Shown here piece by piece: positions 26,566 to 35,109 of a DNA stretch of 43,101 nt (position 1 is its first letter; every line of letters begins with the position of its first letter). The DNA lies in the NCBI GenBank assembly GCA_031376425.1, contig JANMDR010000337.1, forward strand, positions 1-43,101, in the 5' to 3' direction. Below the pieces are notes generated by a model. It saw only the letters and a list, made by a program, of their open reading frames with translations. It did not search any database and was not told the DNA's origin. Source of the DNA: JANMDR01 sp031376425 (GTDB taxonomy: Bacteria > Pseudomonadota > Gammaproteobacteria > Burkholderiales > Usitatibacteraceae). The position numbers and the translations under genes are program-made.

Positions 26566-27231
26566 ATGAAACCCGATGCTAAATCAGTCTCTAAACCGTC
26601 AGCAAAAGCCGACCCGCAATCCCTTACCCATTTGCTCGACAATTGGCGTGCAGGCGATGGTAATGCCTATGACGCCATCATCGCAACATCATACGAAGAG
26701 CTACGCCGCTTGGCACGGCAGCGGCTCAGTAAGATGGGTGGTTTTGTGGGGCTATCGGCCACTGATTTATTGCACGAAGCGCTCATTAAGGTAGCGGATT
26801 CACCTAAAGATTGGCAATCGCGTGCGCATTTTTTTGCCAGCATGTCGTTAACGTTAAGGTCAGTGTTGGTTGACTTTGCGCGGGAGCAATTAGCAGATAA
26901 ACGTGGTGGCGAATATATTGCCGTAACTTTTACTGAATCGCATCTTGCCGATAACGCCAATTCACGCACCACATCGCCAACGTCGCACAGTGAGTTGTTA
27001 CAACTAGATGAAGAATTGCACGAGCTAGAAATAATGGATGCCCGCGCCGCCGAAGTGTTGCACCTAACTTATTTTGCAAGTTTAACCCGTGATGAAATTG
27101 CCACGGTCATGAAAATATCCGTACCCACAGTAGACCGTGAATTGCGCTTTGCACGTGGCTGGCTAAAAACAAAACTACAAAAAAAATACGACACACTGAA
27201 TCAAAAAAATCATGAAAACGACCCCCTCTGA
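26566..27231 (+). CDS. ECF sigma factor of the Ser/Thr-kinase-linked type (cassette B)
   Basis: 221 residues from ATG 26566. The TTG at 26536 is in frame but outside homology. The core aligns with the cassette A factor through LLHEALIKVAD, PKDWQSRAHFFASMS and RFARGWL, while the N-terminal tail is about 9 residues longer and Ser/Lys/Pro-rich. Region 2.2 reads SATD (T66, with S64) where ordinary ECFs have an acidic DAED. Sigma4 recognition helix: IATVMKISVPTVDREL, compared with VASVLNISAPSVYREL in cassette A, so the two probably read overlapping but not identical -35 sequences (inferred). The end overlaps the kinase gene by 20 bases, so the pair is co-translated. Confidence 0.92.
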   Translation: MKPDAKSVSKPSAKADPQSLTHLLDNWRAGDGNAYDAIIATSYEELRRLARQRLSKMGGFVGLSATDLLHEALIKVADSPKDWQSRAHFFASMSLTLRSVLVDFAREQLADKRGGEYIAVTFTESHLADNANSRTTSPTSHSELLQLDEELHELEIMDARAAEVLHLTYFASLTRDEIATVMKISVPTVDRELRFARGWLKTKLQKKYDTLNQKNHENDPL

Positions 27232-30034
27232 CGTTGACTTTAAACGCATCAAAGAAATATTTAATACCATCATTGACCTAGAGCCTGAGAAGCGCGAAGC
27301 GGCGCTACGAACGCTTCACGATGACCCAGCAGTCGGCCCCGAAATAGTGTGGTGGGTGCGTTCTATCATGACTGAAAGCGGCACCGATTCTGGTCAGACC
27401 GCGCAAGCTGTTGATGCGGTATCGAGTGTATTGGCTGCAGGCAGCGATATGGGTGCTGAATTACATGCCGGTGACGTAGTAGGTGCGTGGAGACTAATCG
27501 AAGAAATTGGGCGTGGGGGGATGGGCAGCGTATTTTTAGTTGAACGCAGTGATGGTCACTTTGAACAACGCGCTGCACTCAAACTATTGGCGGGTTACGC
27601 TACCGAACGTGCCATGACCCATCTAGCGCGTGAGCGGCAGATACTTGCGGCGCTTACACACCCCAATATCGCCCGCCTGCTAGACGGCGGTGCTACCCCA
27701 CGGGGGCGTCCATATTTAGTGCTTGAGCATGTAAATGGGCAGGCGATAGATCAGTATTGTGGCGATAAAAAATTGAGTGAAGCGGCTACCCTCAATCTGT
27801 TTATTGAAGTGTGCAAAGCCGTTGCATTTGCGCACCGACAGTTGGTGGTGCACTGCGATTTAAAGCCATCCAATATTTTAGTGACCACAGATGGTCGTCC
27901 GATTTTGCTTGATTTTGGTGTGTCGCGACTCATGGCGGAATCGGCGCAGGATGCGCCAGAAATGGTTGCGCCAACAGCATCAGAAGTTAGCCCTGCCTCC
28001 TCTCCTGCGCCCGCCAGCGCGACCCTCACCAGCGCTGCCTACACGCCGCGTTACGCCAGCCCTGAACAAATCGCGGGGCAGCGTGTAGGGTTGGCAACGG
28101 ACGTATTTAGTCTGGGCTTGATGTTGGCTGAGTTACTCGGTGTAAAGCTGATTACTGGTCAGCCGATAAATGCACCAGTGCTTAGAGCGTTAGATGCTGA
28201 TTTAGCCGCCATTGTCACCCGTGCAGTAGCACCCGCGCCTGCAGATCGCTACGCCGGTGTGGACGCGTTAGCTGACGATTTGCATCGCTATTTAAAGCAT
28301 CAAACTGTAGCGGCTCGCATCACTACACCGCAATACATTGCCGCGAAATTTACCCGCCGCAATTGGCCTTGGCTTGCGGCGGCTGGCGCATTCTTCGCCA
28401 CCGTCAGCCTTTTTGCATGGCGCACGGTAATTGAGCGCGATAATGCCAGAGCTGCCGAAGCCACCGCGCGCACGGCAGAACGTGCGGCAACAGAAGTAAA
28501 AGATTATATGGTTTCAGTATTTCAAGGAGCTGACCCAGAAATATCCGGTCAGCGCGATTTACCAGTATCTGCGTTGCTTGATGCTGGCCGCGAACGGCTG
28601 GCGACGCGTTTAAAAGATCAACCGCAAACCAGAGCGGAGATGACAGGTATTTTGGGGAGTGTGTATCAAAATATTGGTAAGCGCGAACAAGCCCTAACGA
28701 TGTTTGATGACGCCATCGCGCTGGAGCGCAGTAATAACCGCGCAGTGCAGTTGGCCGATGTACTCTATAAAAAAGCGTACACCATTTACGACATGGAGGA
28801 GTTTGAAAAGGCTATGCCATTAGCTGAAGAGTTGTTAAGATTGCGCGAACAAACTGCACCTGAATCTGTAGAGATGGTGGAAGCACTGCGTCTGATGGCA
28901 ATGATAAAAACCTATCTAGGCCAGCGTGCGCTCGTACCGTCACTGCTTGATCGTGCGCGCGCCATGGCAGTGCGCCTTCGCGGTGAAGATAGCGTGGAAG
29001 TGGCGAAAGTATATTTGGATTTTGGGCGCTACTATTTTTATATAGATTCGCATTATATTGAAGCTGAAGACATCGCTCGCAAAGCCTTAGTAATTTTTGA
29101 AAAAAAGAGGGGTAGAAATCACTTTCTATATGCCGATGCACTTGAAGCACTGGGACTAGCGCTGATTAAAACGAAAAAGCCCGACGAAGCGATTCAGGTT
29201 ATTCGTGAAATGAGTGAGCGCCGTACCGCGCTATATGGCGAAGTGAGTAATCAAAATGGGTTCGGACTTTATTCTTATGCCCAAGTGTTAAATAATGCCG
29301 GTCGCCGTTTGGAAGCGATTCCATTGCTCGAACGCTGTATCGTAATTCAGACAAAACTTGATGGTCGGGAGGCGGTAGCAACTGCCGCGCCAATGATTGT
29401 ATTAGCCGAAATATTTGCCACTATAGGTAATGATATAGCCGCACTATTGCTGGCAAACGAAGTTGATGCGATTTATACCAAACTTGTTGCTACCGCTGAT
29501 CCAGCTTGGCTGCGCATCCAAGTCAGAAGAGCTAGATTACTTATCCAAAGTGGTAACTTAGCTGAAGCAAAACGTATCGCTGACTATGCCTTGGCACAAG
29601 CGGTTGCCGGTAAGGAGGGATCGTTAAGATCAAGTGGGGTGAGCCTTAAATTTGAAGTCGCTAAATTATTACGCCTGCAATCCAAACTGAGCGAGGCTGA
29701 AAACTTGCTTGACTCTATTTCGAAAGAAGCAGTATTTCTCAAGGGTGGTTTCTTTGCAGCAATGCAAGTAGAAAGGGCACATATTTCTGCCGCTCAAGGT
29801 AAAACTGAAAAAGCATTAACGCAATTTGAAGCTGCCGAGACCTTAGCCGTGCAAGCAAGTGCACTCAATCATCCTGATGCGTGGTTGATTAAACTAAATC
29901 GTGCCGAACTCTTAGCCAAGTCTGGTCAACGCGAGATTGCCAGCGAACTCGCTACACAAATAATGTTGAACGCTAAACCTTCTATTGATCCCAAAGGTAG
30001 TATCGCGAAGCGCTTGGCAAAATTGATGACGTGA
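27212..30034 (+). CDS. Transmembrane Ser/Thr protein kinase with TPR region (cassette B)
   Basis: 940 residues. The kinase domain spans about 91-365, with GRGGMGSV, K124, E141, HCDLKPSN (D216), DFG D234, and a 40-residue Ala/Ser/Pro/Thr-rich activation segment ending YTPRYASPEQ. It is a non-RD kinase like its paralogue. The membrane helix (about 390-408, WPWLAAAGAFFATVSLFAW) is followed by the strongly conserved EVKDYM...FQGADPEISGQRDLPVSALLDAGRER block and TPR repeats to the end. The periplasmic half diverges more from cassette A than the kinase half, as expected if it senses a different partner. It starts inside the sigma gene with no good ribosome-binding site, consistent with translational coupling. 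Confidence 0.92.
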   Translation: MKTTPSDVDFKRIKEIFNTIIDLEPEKREAALRTLHDDPAVGPEIVWWVRSIMTESGTDSGQTAQAVDAVSSVLAAGSDMGAELHAGDVVGAWRLIEEIGRGGMGSVFLVERSDGHFEQRAALKLLAGYATERAMTHLARERQILAALTHPNIARLLDGGATPRGRPYLVLEHVNGQAIDQYCGDKKLSEAATLNLFIEVCKAVAFAHRQLVVHCDLKPSNILVTTDGRPILLDFGVSRLMAESAQDAPEMVAPTASEVSPASSPAPASATLTSAAYTPRYASPEQIAGQRVGLATDVFSLGLMLAELLGVKLITGQPINAPVLRALDADLAAIVTRAVAPAPADRYAGVDALADDLHRYLKHQTVAARITTPQYIAAKFTRRNWPWLAAAGAFFATVSLFAWRTVIERDNARAAEATARTAERAATEVKDYMVSVFQGADPEISGQRDLPVSALLDAGRERLATRLKDQPQTRAEMTGILGSVYQNIGKREQALTMFDDAIALERSNNRAVQLADVLYKKAYTIYDMEEFEKAMPLAEELLRLREQTAPESVEMVEALRLMAMIKTYLGQRALVPSLLDRARAMAVRLRGEDSVEVAKVYLDFGRYYFYIDSHYIEAEDIARKALVIFEKKRGRNHFLYADALEALGLALIKTKKPDEAIQVIREMSERRTALYGEVSNQNGFGLYSYAQVLNNAGRRLEAIPLLERCIVIQTKLDGREAVATAAPMIVLAEIFATIGNDIAALLLANEVDAIYTKLVATADPAWLRIQVRRARLLIQSGNLAEAKRIADYALAQAVAGKEGSLRSSGVSLKFEVAKLLRLQSKLSEAENLLDSISKEAVFLKGGFFAAMQVERAHISAAQGKTEKALTQFEAAETLAVQASALNHPDAWLIKLNRAELLAKSGQREIASELATQIMLNAKPSIDPKGSIAKRLAKLMT

Positions 30035-30231
30035 TGAGCACACGCAGCAGTTTATCTAAATGATTTTACTGTCACAAAACTGTTTAATAACTTCGTGTAT
30101 GCTACGCCTGCGATATGTGAAACTAAACACAAAAAATGATATCGTGATTGGTTTCTAGCCATCGGCATCACCAAATAAAAATACACACTGCTCTTATCCA
30201 CTGCTTTGCCAATATTAGGGAAACTCGAATA

Positions 30232-32685
30232 ATGAAAATTAAATCTAACTTGCCTGCGCACTTAAAGCCTGTTTTAAAGCTTTCTACGAGAGCGGTATTG
30301 ATGTCGCTGGCGGCTGTTACTTTTTCTGTCGCATTTGCAGTGGCTTCACCTAACCTTTACGCGGCTAATGCCGAAGTAGAACACGATCACGTAGAGCTTG
30401 ATGCAACCATTGATGTGCCTTATCGGTCAGCAAGTGCCACCGAAGCGCGTTCGTTTAAATTGCAGCTGGCCTATCCAACTAACGCAGCCGTGCAGGTGGC
30501 GCGTTGGCATGTGCAGTTACGCGCACCCAGCGGTGCTGTCGTTGACGAATGGCGTGGTGTATCGCCGCTTGAACGTGGCGCGGCTGACCTTAAAATTGAG
30601 TGGGCAGGACGTGTTGGCAAAAATGCGAAACTAGCCGATGGCATTTATACCGTGCATATGAGCGCACTAAGCGTCGAGCGCACAGCGCATCGCGCGTTAG
30701 CGCCAGAAATGACCGCGCTTGATGACATTGCCACCTTGACCAACGGCGATCTCATTGGGCAATCATGGGAAATGCGTGTAGGTAATCCGCCTACGCCAAA
30801 AATGCCAGCGTTTGCGGCGATGAAAACCAGTGCCACAGCCAACATAGAAGCAAAAAATACTGAATCTAGCGCTGCCGCTAAGGCAGGTGATACAAATGCA
30901 GCACCATCCACCGCATCGCTACCTTACACAGTTTATTACGGCAACCTGCATAGCCAAACCAATCATTCCGATGGCGGCGGCAATGTGGCTACTTGTACGT
31001 CATCACAGGCTGCTCAGACGGGTCAATTTGGCCCGGCGGATGCCTTTGTCTACGGTAAAAATGCGGGTCTTGATGTATTGATGACATCGGAACACAACCA
31101 TTATTTTGATGGTTCATCAGGTACCAATGGAGCGGCTACGTTTACGGGTGTACGTAATTTATATCAATCTGGTGTGACTGCAGCGGCAAATTTTAACGCG
31201 GCCAACCCGGGATTTTTGGCAATCTACGGCATGGAATGGGGTGTGATTAGCAACGGTGGTCATATGAATATTTTTGGCTCTAATGATTTGCTCGGTTGGG
31301 AAACCAATTCTAGCGGCCAACTTTTAGCCGATGCACTCACGCCGAAAAGCGATTACGCTACAATTTATTCTGTGATGAAGCAGCGCGGTTTGGTGGGACA
31401 GTTTAATCATCCAGATACCTCAGGGCAATTTGTAATCGGCGGCACATCGTTAGCGTATAACGCCGATGGTGATGAAGTAATGGCACTGGCAGAGATCATG
31501 AACACCTCTGCATTCTCTAGCAACACAACGGAGACTGAAACCGGCCGCAGCAATTTTGAAAGCGCGTTTAATATGTTGTTAGAGCGCGGTTTTCATGTGG
31601 CACCTGCCAGTAATCAGGATAACCATTGCGCCAATTGGGGCACGGCCTATACCAATCGTACCGCCGTTTTGCTCCCCAATGGCACTACCTTAAACACCGC
31701 GAATTACCTTGCTGCGCTCAAGGCGCGTCGAGTCTTCGCAACGATGGATAAAAATTCGCAGTTAGTGCTCACCGCAAACGGCAAAATAATGGGCGAGCGT
31801 TTTCAAAACAGTGGCACGCTCTCGCTCAAGGCTAACTTTGCCAATAGTGCTGGCCGTAGCGTTTCTACCGTGTCTATTTTTGAAGGTGTGCCCGGTCGCA
31901 ACGGCACCGTGACGACCCTAGCTACGACCGCCACCGCAACAACAACACCTTCCCTAGGGAAGCATTTTTACTACTCCAAAGTAACGCAAGATGACGGCAA
32001 AATCTTATGGTCGGCTCCAATTTGGGTGGAGCAGGTGGCTGCCACTGTGGATACCACTGCACCTGTCGTTAGCGCCTCAAGTGCCGGCACCAGCGGCACC
32101 ATCACTTTTAACGCTACCGCAACTGATAACGTCGGCGTGGCTCGCGTTGATTTTTATGTTGATAATGTGCTTAAAGGCAACAGCACCTCAGCACCCTACA
32201 GCTATGCTTTTGCGTCTACTACGGTAACTGACGGTGTACATAGCCTAGTGGCGAAAGCCGTTGATGCAGCGGGCAATGTGGGTAGTTCAGCAGCGCAAAA
32301 CTTTACGGTGACCAATGCCCCAGTAACGGTGAGTTTTAACGAAGCTGAGTCCAACGGCAGCATTGCCGCAGCCAACGTGGTCGCGCGCAATGTAACGAAT
32401 ATCGTCGGCACGATGGGCAACACTACGGATAAAGACTACTTTGCAGTAGCCCTAAACGCCAATGAAAAAATCACGTTAAACATGACCGGCCCTACTGGTA
32501 AAGACTATGATTTGTATCTGCTAAGTTCGGCTGGTGCAACCTTAACCTCATCCACCGGATCAACCGCGACTGAAACATTGACTTACACCAATAATGCAAC
32601 CGCTAAAACGGTATATATTCAGGTTTTAGCCTATAGCGGTAGCAGCACAACCTTAACGTATAACGTAAAAATTACGCGGCAGTAA
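30232..32685 (+). CDS. Secreted PHP-type metallohydrolase with Ig-like and PPC domains
   Basis: 817 residues from ATG 30232 (GGGAAA upstream). The longer frame to 30148 is not used. The signal peptide spans about 1-47, cleaved near YAANA. An N-terminal beta-rich region (50-185) may be a propeptide-like Ig domain. The catalytic part shows PHP/CehA-type metal motifs: NLHSQTNHSDG (H240, H245, D247), TSEHNH (287-290 region), GMEWG (E335), GGHMNIFG (H344), FNHPD (H393) and QDNH (D463, H465). After about 600 comes an Ig-like module (DTTAPVVSASS...VDFYVDNV, VDAAGNVGSS), then a bacterial pre-peptidase C-terminal (PPC) domain (about 700-817). The family hydrolyses phosphoester or related bonds; the substrate is unknown. 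The 197-base gap upstream has no obvious strong promoter. Confidence 0.86.
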   Translation: MKIKSNLPAHLKPVLKLSTRAVLMSLAAVTFSVAFAVASPNLYAANAEVEHDHVELDATIDVPYRSASATEARSFKLQLAYPTNAAVQVARWHVQLRAPSGAVVDEWRGVSPLERGAADLKIEWAGRVGKNAKLADGIYTVHMSALSVERTAHRALAPEMTALDDIATLTNGDLIGQSWEMRVGNPPTPKMPAFAAMKTSATANIEAKNTESSAAAKAGDTNAAPSTASLPYTVYYGNLHSQTNHSDGGGNVATCTSSQAAQTGQFGPADAFVYGKNAGLDVLMTSEHNHYFDGSSGTNGAATFTGVRNLYQSGVTAAANFNAANPGFLAIYGMEWGVISNGGHMNIFGSNDLLGWETNSSGQLLADALTPKSDYATIYSVMKQRGLVGQFNHPDTSGQFVIGGTSLAYNADGDEVMALAEIMNTSAFSSNTTETETGRSNFESAFNMLLERGFHVAPASNQDNHCANWGTAYTNRTAVLLPNGTTLNTANYLAALKARRVFATMDKNSQLVLTANGKIMGERFQNSGTLSLKANFANSAGRSVSTVSIFEGVPGRNGTVTTLATTATATTTPSLGKHFYYSKVTQDDGKILWSAPIWVEQVAATVDTTAPVVSASSAGTSGTITFNATATDNVGVARVDFYVDNVLKGNSTSAPYSYAFASTTVTDGVHSLVAKAVDAAGNVGSSAAQNFTVTNAPVTVSFNEAESNGSIAAANVVARNVTNIVGTMGNTTDKDYFAVALNANEKITLNMTGPTGKDYDLYLLSSAGATLTSSTGSTATETLTYTNNATAKTVYIQVLAYSGSSTTLTYNVKITRQ

Positions 32686-32704
32686 AATGCTTGTAAGTTG
32701 ATGG

Positions 32705-32732
32705 AAAAAAAGAGCGCTTCGGCGCTCTTTTT
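32705..32732 (+). terminator. Rho-independent terminator with UUCG loop
   Basis: GAGCGC, TTCG loop, GCGCTC, flanked by A-run and T-run, starting 19 bases after the metallohydrolase stop. The flanking A7 lets it work for transcripts from either side. Confidence 0.95.
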
Positions 32733-32832
32733 ACGTTACCGTACCCTTTATATTTGGTTTACGCGCATTAATAAAAGCATGACGGGTTTGTTTCGTTTAC
32801 ACTTCACCCATCATTTATTCTTACCATAGCGT

Positions 32833-34437
32833 ATGCAAAGTTTTCCCGTCGTTTCGCGCCTTTCACTGCAGTTTTCGGCACCGCAATTGCTCGCAGAAGC
32901 CTTAGCCATTGATGGCGAAATTTGGCGTGCGCATTTCAATTCACAGTATCACGATGGCGGTTGGCATGGCGTGGCCTTGCGCTCCACTGGGGGTGATAGC
33001 ACGCGCTTATTTTCTGATCCTAGCCGTGCCGTAGAGCCAATAGATACGCCGCTGTTGGCGCAGTGCCCTGCCATTACTGCAGCGCTTGCCCAACTGCAAT
33101 GCCCGATTCGCGATGTGCGCCTCTTGCGGCTGGCAGCAGGTTCGGTTATCCGCGAACATTGTGATCCTGATTTGCGCTTTGATGAAGGTCAGGCACGCCT
33201 GCATATCCCTTTAGTTACTCATCCGCTCGTGGAGTTTTATGTGGATGGTGAACGGGTGATGATGGAGGCCGGTGAATGCTGGTTTTTAGAGTTATCCCAT
33301 CACCATCGGGTGCATAACGCGAGCAATATTGAGCGCATCCATTTGGTGATCGATTGCGATGCTAATGCTTGGCTGCAAGCCGCTATTTTAGCGGGTGACT
33401 ATCCGCGACGAGCCGCCATTTCGCCATCTGGGCAAGATCAGTTTTATGCATTTAAAAAACAAGTATGGCAAGACCCAGCGCTGCAGCAGCAACTGAGCGG
33501 CATTGAGGATAAAGCAGTTTTTGCCCAACAGGCAGTGGTTTTAGGAACTGCACGTGGTTTACACTTTAACGATGGCGATGTATTAGCGCAAAAGTACCCT
33601 GCGCAGCAACATGTGGCATTTGATGAAGCCTATGCCTCGTCGTTGGCTGGCTGGGTACCCGTGAAAGCCTCAGTAGTTTCCAGCGAATGCATGTTTGATT
33701 TTGCCTATTTTGGGGCATTGCGTTTGCGCGAGCCTTTTTTTGAAAGCTCAGTACAAATCGCCATGCGCTCACCTTTTAACAAGGCATTTCGGCAGCAGCG
33801 GCGTGCACTGTCGCTCACGCGCATTGAGTCTAGTATCACGCCCACCGCATTTATTTTTCATGCATCGCGCTGCGGTTCAACATTGCTGTCGCAAATGCTT
33901 AGCGCCTTGCCATCGCACATTGTGGCGGCCGAGCCGCCGCCGCTTGATACCTTGCTGCGTGATGTGTCGCAAGCGCTGCATTTGAGTGAGGCAGAGCGGG
34001 TAGAGCACGTGCGCGCACTGGTAGCGGCCATGGCGCAGCCGACACGCGGCGAAACCGCTTTTGTGATTAAAATGGACGCATGGACAATCTTTGAATTGCC
34101 GTTGTTACTAAGGGCATTTCCTAACACACCGTGGGTTTTTTTGTATCGGGACCCGGTAGAAATTGCCGTTTCGCAGATGCGCCAACGCGCGTCCTACATG
34201 ATACCTGGCGTTATTGGTCATTGGCCCGGCACCGTCGGCTGGCAGGAAAGTATGGCCATGCTAGCTGAAGAATTAATCGCCCGCACTATTGGTAATGTGA
34301 TGGCGCAAGCCGTTAAAATGCTGAAGCAATACGGCGGCGTGGCAATGCATTACAATCAGCTACCCGAAGTGGCATGGACGAGTTTTGCAGCCACATTTGG
34401 GGTAGCGCCAACGCCGGAAAATATTGCCTTGATGTAG
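32833..34437 (+). CDS. Asp/Asn beta-hydroxylase-sulfotransferase fusion, cut short by an in-frame amber codon
   Basis: 534 residues to the first stop. The N-terminal half (about 1-180) has the aspartyl/asparaginyl beta-hydroxylase pattern: iron ligands H109-x-D111 in REHCDPD, distal H158, and R168 in ERIHLVID for 2-oxoglutarate. The C-terminal half (about 335-534) is a sulfotransferase: PAPS P-loop SRCGSTLLSQML (345-356) and a 3'-phosphate segment YRDPVEIAVSQM (438-449). Translation stops at TAG 34435-34437, yet the frame stays open for 50 more codons with family-like sequence up to a second TAG at 34590. The final helix of the sulfotransferase is therefore probably lost unless the codon is read through. 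The protein may modify side chains or small molecules in two steps (inferred). The tail-collar locus follows. Confidence 0.85.
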   Translation: MQSFPVVSRLSLQFSAPQLLAEALAIDGEIWRAHFNSQYHDGGWHGVALRSTGGDSTRLFSDPSRAVEPIDTPLLAQCPAITAALAQLQCPIRDVRLLRLAAGSVIREHCDPDLRFDEGQARLHIPLVTHPLVEFYVDGERVMMEAGECWFLELSHHHRVHNASNIERIHLVIDCDANAWLQAAILAGDYPRRAAISPSGQDQFYAFKKQVWQDPALQQQLSGIEDKAVFAQQAVVLGTARGLHFNDGDVLAQKYPAQQHVAFDEAYASSLAGWVPVKASVVSSECMFDFAYFGALRLREPFFESSVQIAMRSPFNKAFRQQRRALSLTRIESSITPTAFIFHASRCGSTLLSQMLSALPSHIVAAEPPPLDTLLRDVSQALHLSEAERVEHVRALVAAMAQPTRGETAFVIKMDAWTIFELPLLLRAFPNTPWVFLYRDPVEIAVSQMRQRASYMIPGVIGHWPGTVGWQESMAMLAEELIARTIGNVMAQAVKMLKQYGGVAMHYNQLPEVAWTSFAATFGVAPTPENIALM

Positions 34438-34590
34438 CACGCGGCAAAATGGGATGCGAAAACGCCGTATTTTGAATTCGTGGCCGATGCGCAAGATAAA
34501 CAAACAAAGGCCACACCGCTATTGCGTGAGTATGCAGCACAATGGGCAGGGGCGCATTATGCGGCGCTAGAAACTTTGCGCGGCGAATAG
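34438..34590 (+). pseudogene. Detached C-terminal end of the sulfotransferase
   Basis: In the frame of the preceding gene these 50 codons read HAAKWDAKTPYFEF...LREYAAQWAGAHYAALETLRGE, then TAG. The D-A-K-x-P and W...YAALE landmarks match what normally ends this sulfotransferase type. There is no start codon or ribosome-binding site of its own. Confidence 0.75.
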
Positions 34591-34636
34591 TACGCCGTTG
34601 GCACAGTAAATAGTTTGAAATTTTTAAGGAAAAGCG

Positions 34637-34972
34637 ATGGAACTTACAGCCTCACAATTACACCAAGCGCGGTTTGAAGCCGTGCTTGCTACGCAATTTA
34701 TGATGTCACCGTTGCAATCGCCGGCGTCAGAAGTAGTGGTAACGTTAACAGACGTAGATGGCCGTCGCGCGCCGAAGGGCTATGAACAATACTCGATGAT
34801 TTTTTTAGGACCGGCAGAGCCACTTTTTGCGCAGGGCATTTTTAAGTTTAGCCACGCGCAGCTAGGTGATACACCACTTTTCGCGGTGCCCATTTCCTGT
34901 GATGCACGAGGCGCGCAATATGAAGTGTGCGTAACGCGAACGCTTGAAGAGCCATCACCGGATGCGCCGTAG
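34637..34972 (+). CDS. Small DUF6916-like protein of the tail-collar locus
   Basis: 111 residues. An AAGGAA ribosome-binding site lies 5 bases upstream of the ATG. The layout is MELTASQLHQARFEAVLATQF, a variable strand region with VVVTLTDVDGR, then YEQYSMIFLGPAEPLFAQGIFKFSHAQLGDTPLFAVPI and YEVCVTR. The pattern (strand, F-x-G, L-x-Q-G-x-[YF]-x-[FL]-x-H-x-x-L-G, L-F-x-V-P, Y-E) is shared with the protein on the minus strand at 35731-36201 and with families that sit next to microcystin-dependent tail-collar genes. No signal peptide, so cytoplasmic. Function unknown; the family assignment is from memory of this pattern. Confidence 0.72.
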   Translation: MELTASQLHQARFEAVLATQFMMSPLQSPASEVVVTLTDVDGRRAPKGYEQYSMIFLGPAEPLFAQGIFKFSHAQLGDTPLFAVPISCDARGAQYEVCVTRTLEEPSPDAP

Positions 34973-34979
34973 CTTCATG

Positions 34980-35032
34980 GCTGCAACCACCCCGTCCCTA
35001 CGGGCCACCCCTCCACAGAGGGGAATTGCAGC
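34980..35032. repeat. Compact three-way-junction palindrome (REP-like)
   Basis: Outer stem GCTGCAA (34980-34986) pairs with TTGCAGC (35026-35032). Inside it are two perfect hairpins: CCCGT-CCCT-ACGGG (34991-35004) and CCCCTC-CACA-GAGGGG (35008-35023). There is no coding sense here. It may be a REP-type element or a structured RNA within the 137-base gap before the GNAT gene. Confidence 0.6.
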
Positions 35033-35109
35033 GCGGAACAGTTACCGCTTGCGCAGCCTTCGAAGCGTGAAGATTTGCCAATGGACTATTGAATTAGAAA
35101 TGGAATAAC

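Larger units (their letters stand above)
22150..30034 (+). repeat. Cassette B: second copy of the pseudopilin-ECF-kinase tandem duplication
   Basis: It has the same five-gene order as 14005-21970. Differences seen: the kinase gene overlaps the sigma gene by 20 bases instead of following after 94, and the sigma factor has a longer N-terminal tail. Short blocks are identical at the DNA level between the copies (29 bases at 18670 and 26812; 24 bases at 19805 and 27857). Confidence 0.9.

Noticed and set aside
14005..30034. Type II secretion or type IV pilus operon
   Set aside because: Only prepilin-like genes occur; there is no ATPase, platform protein, secretin or prepilin peptidase.
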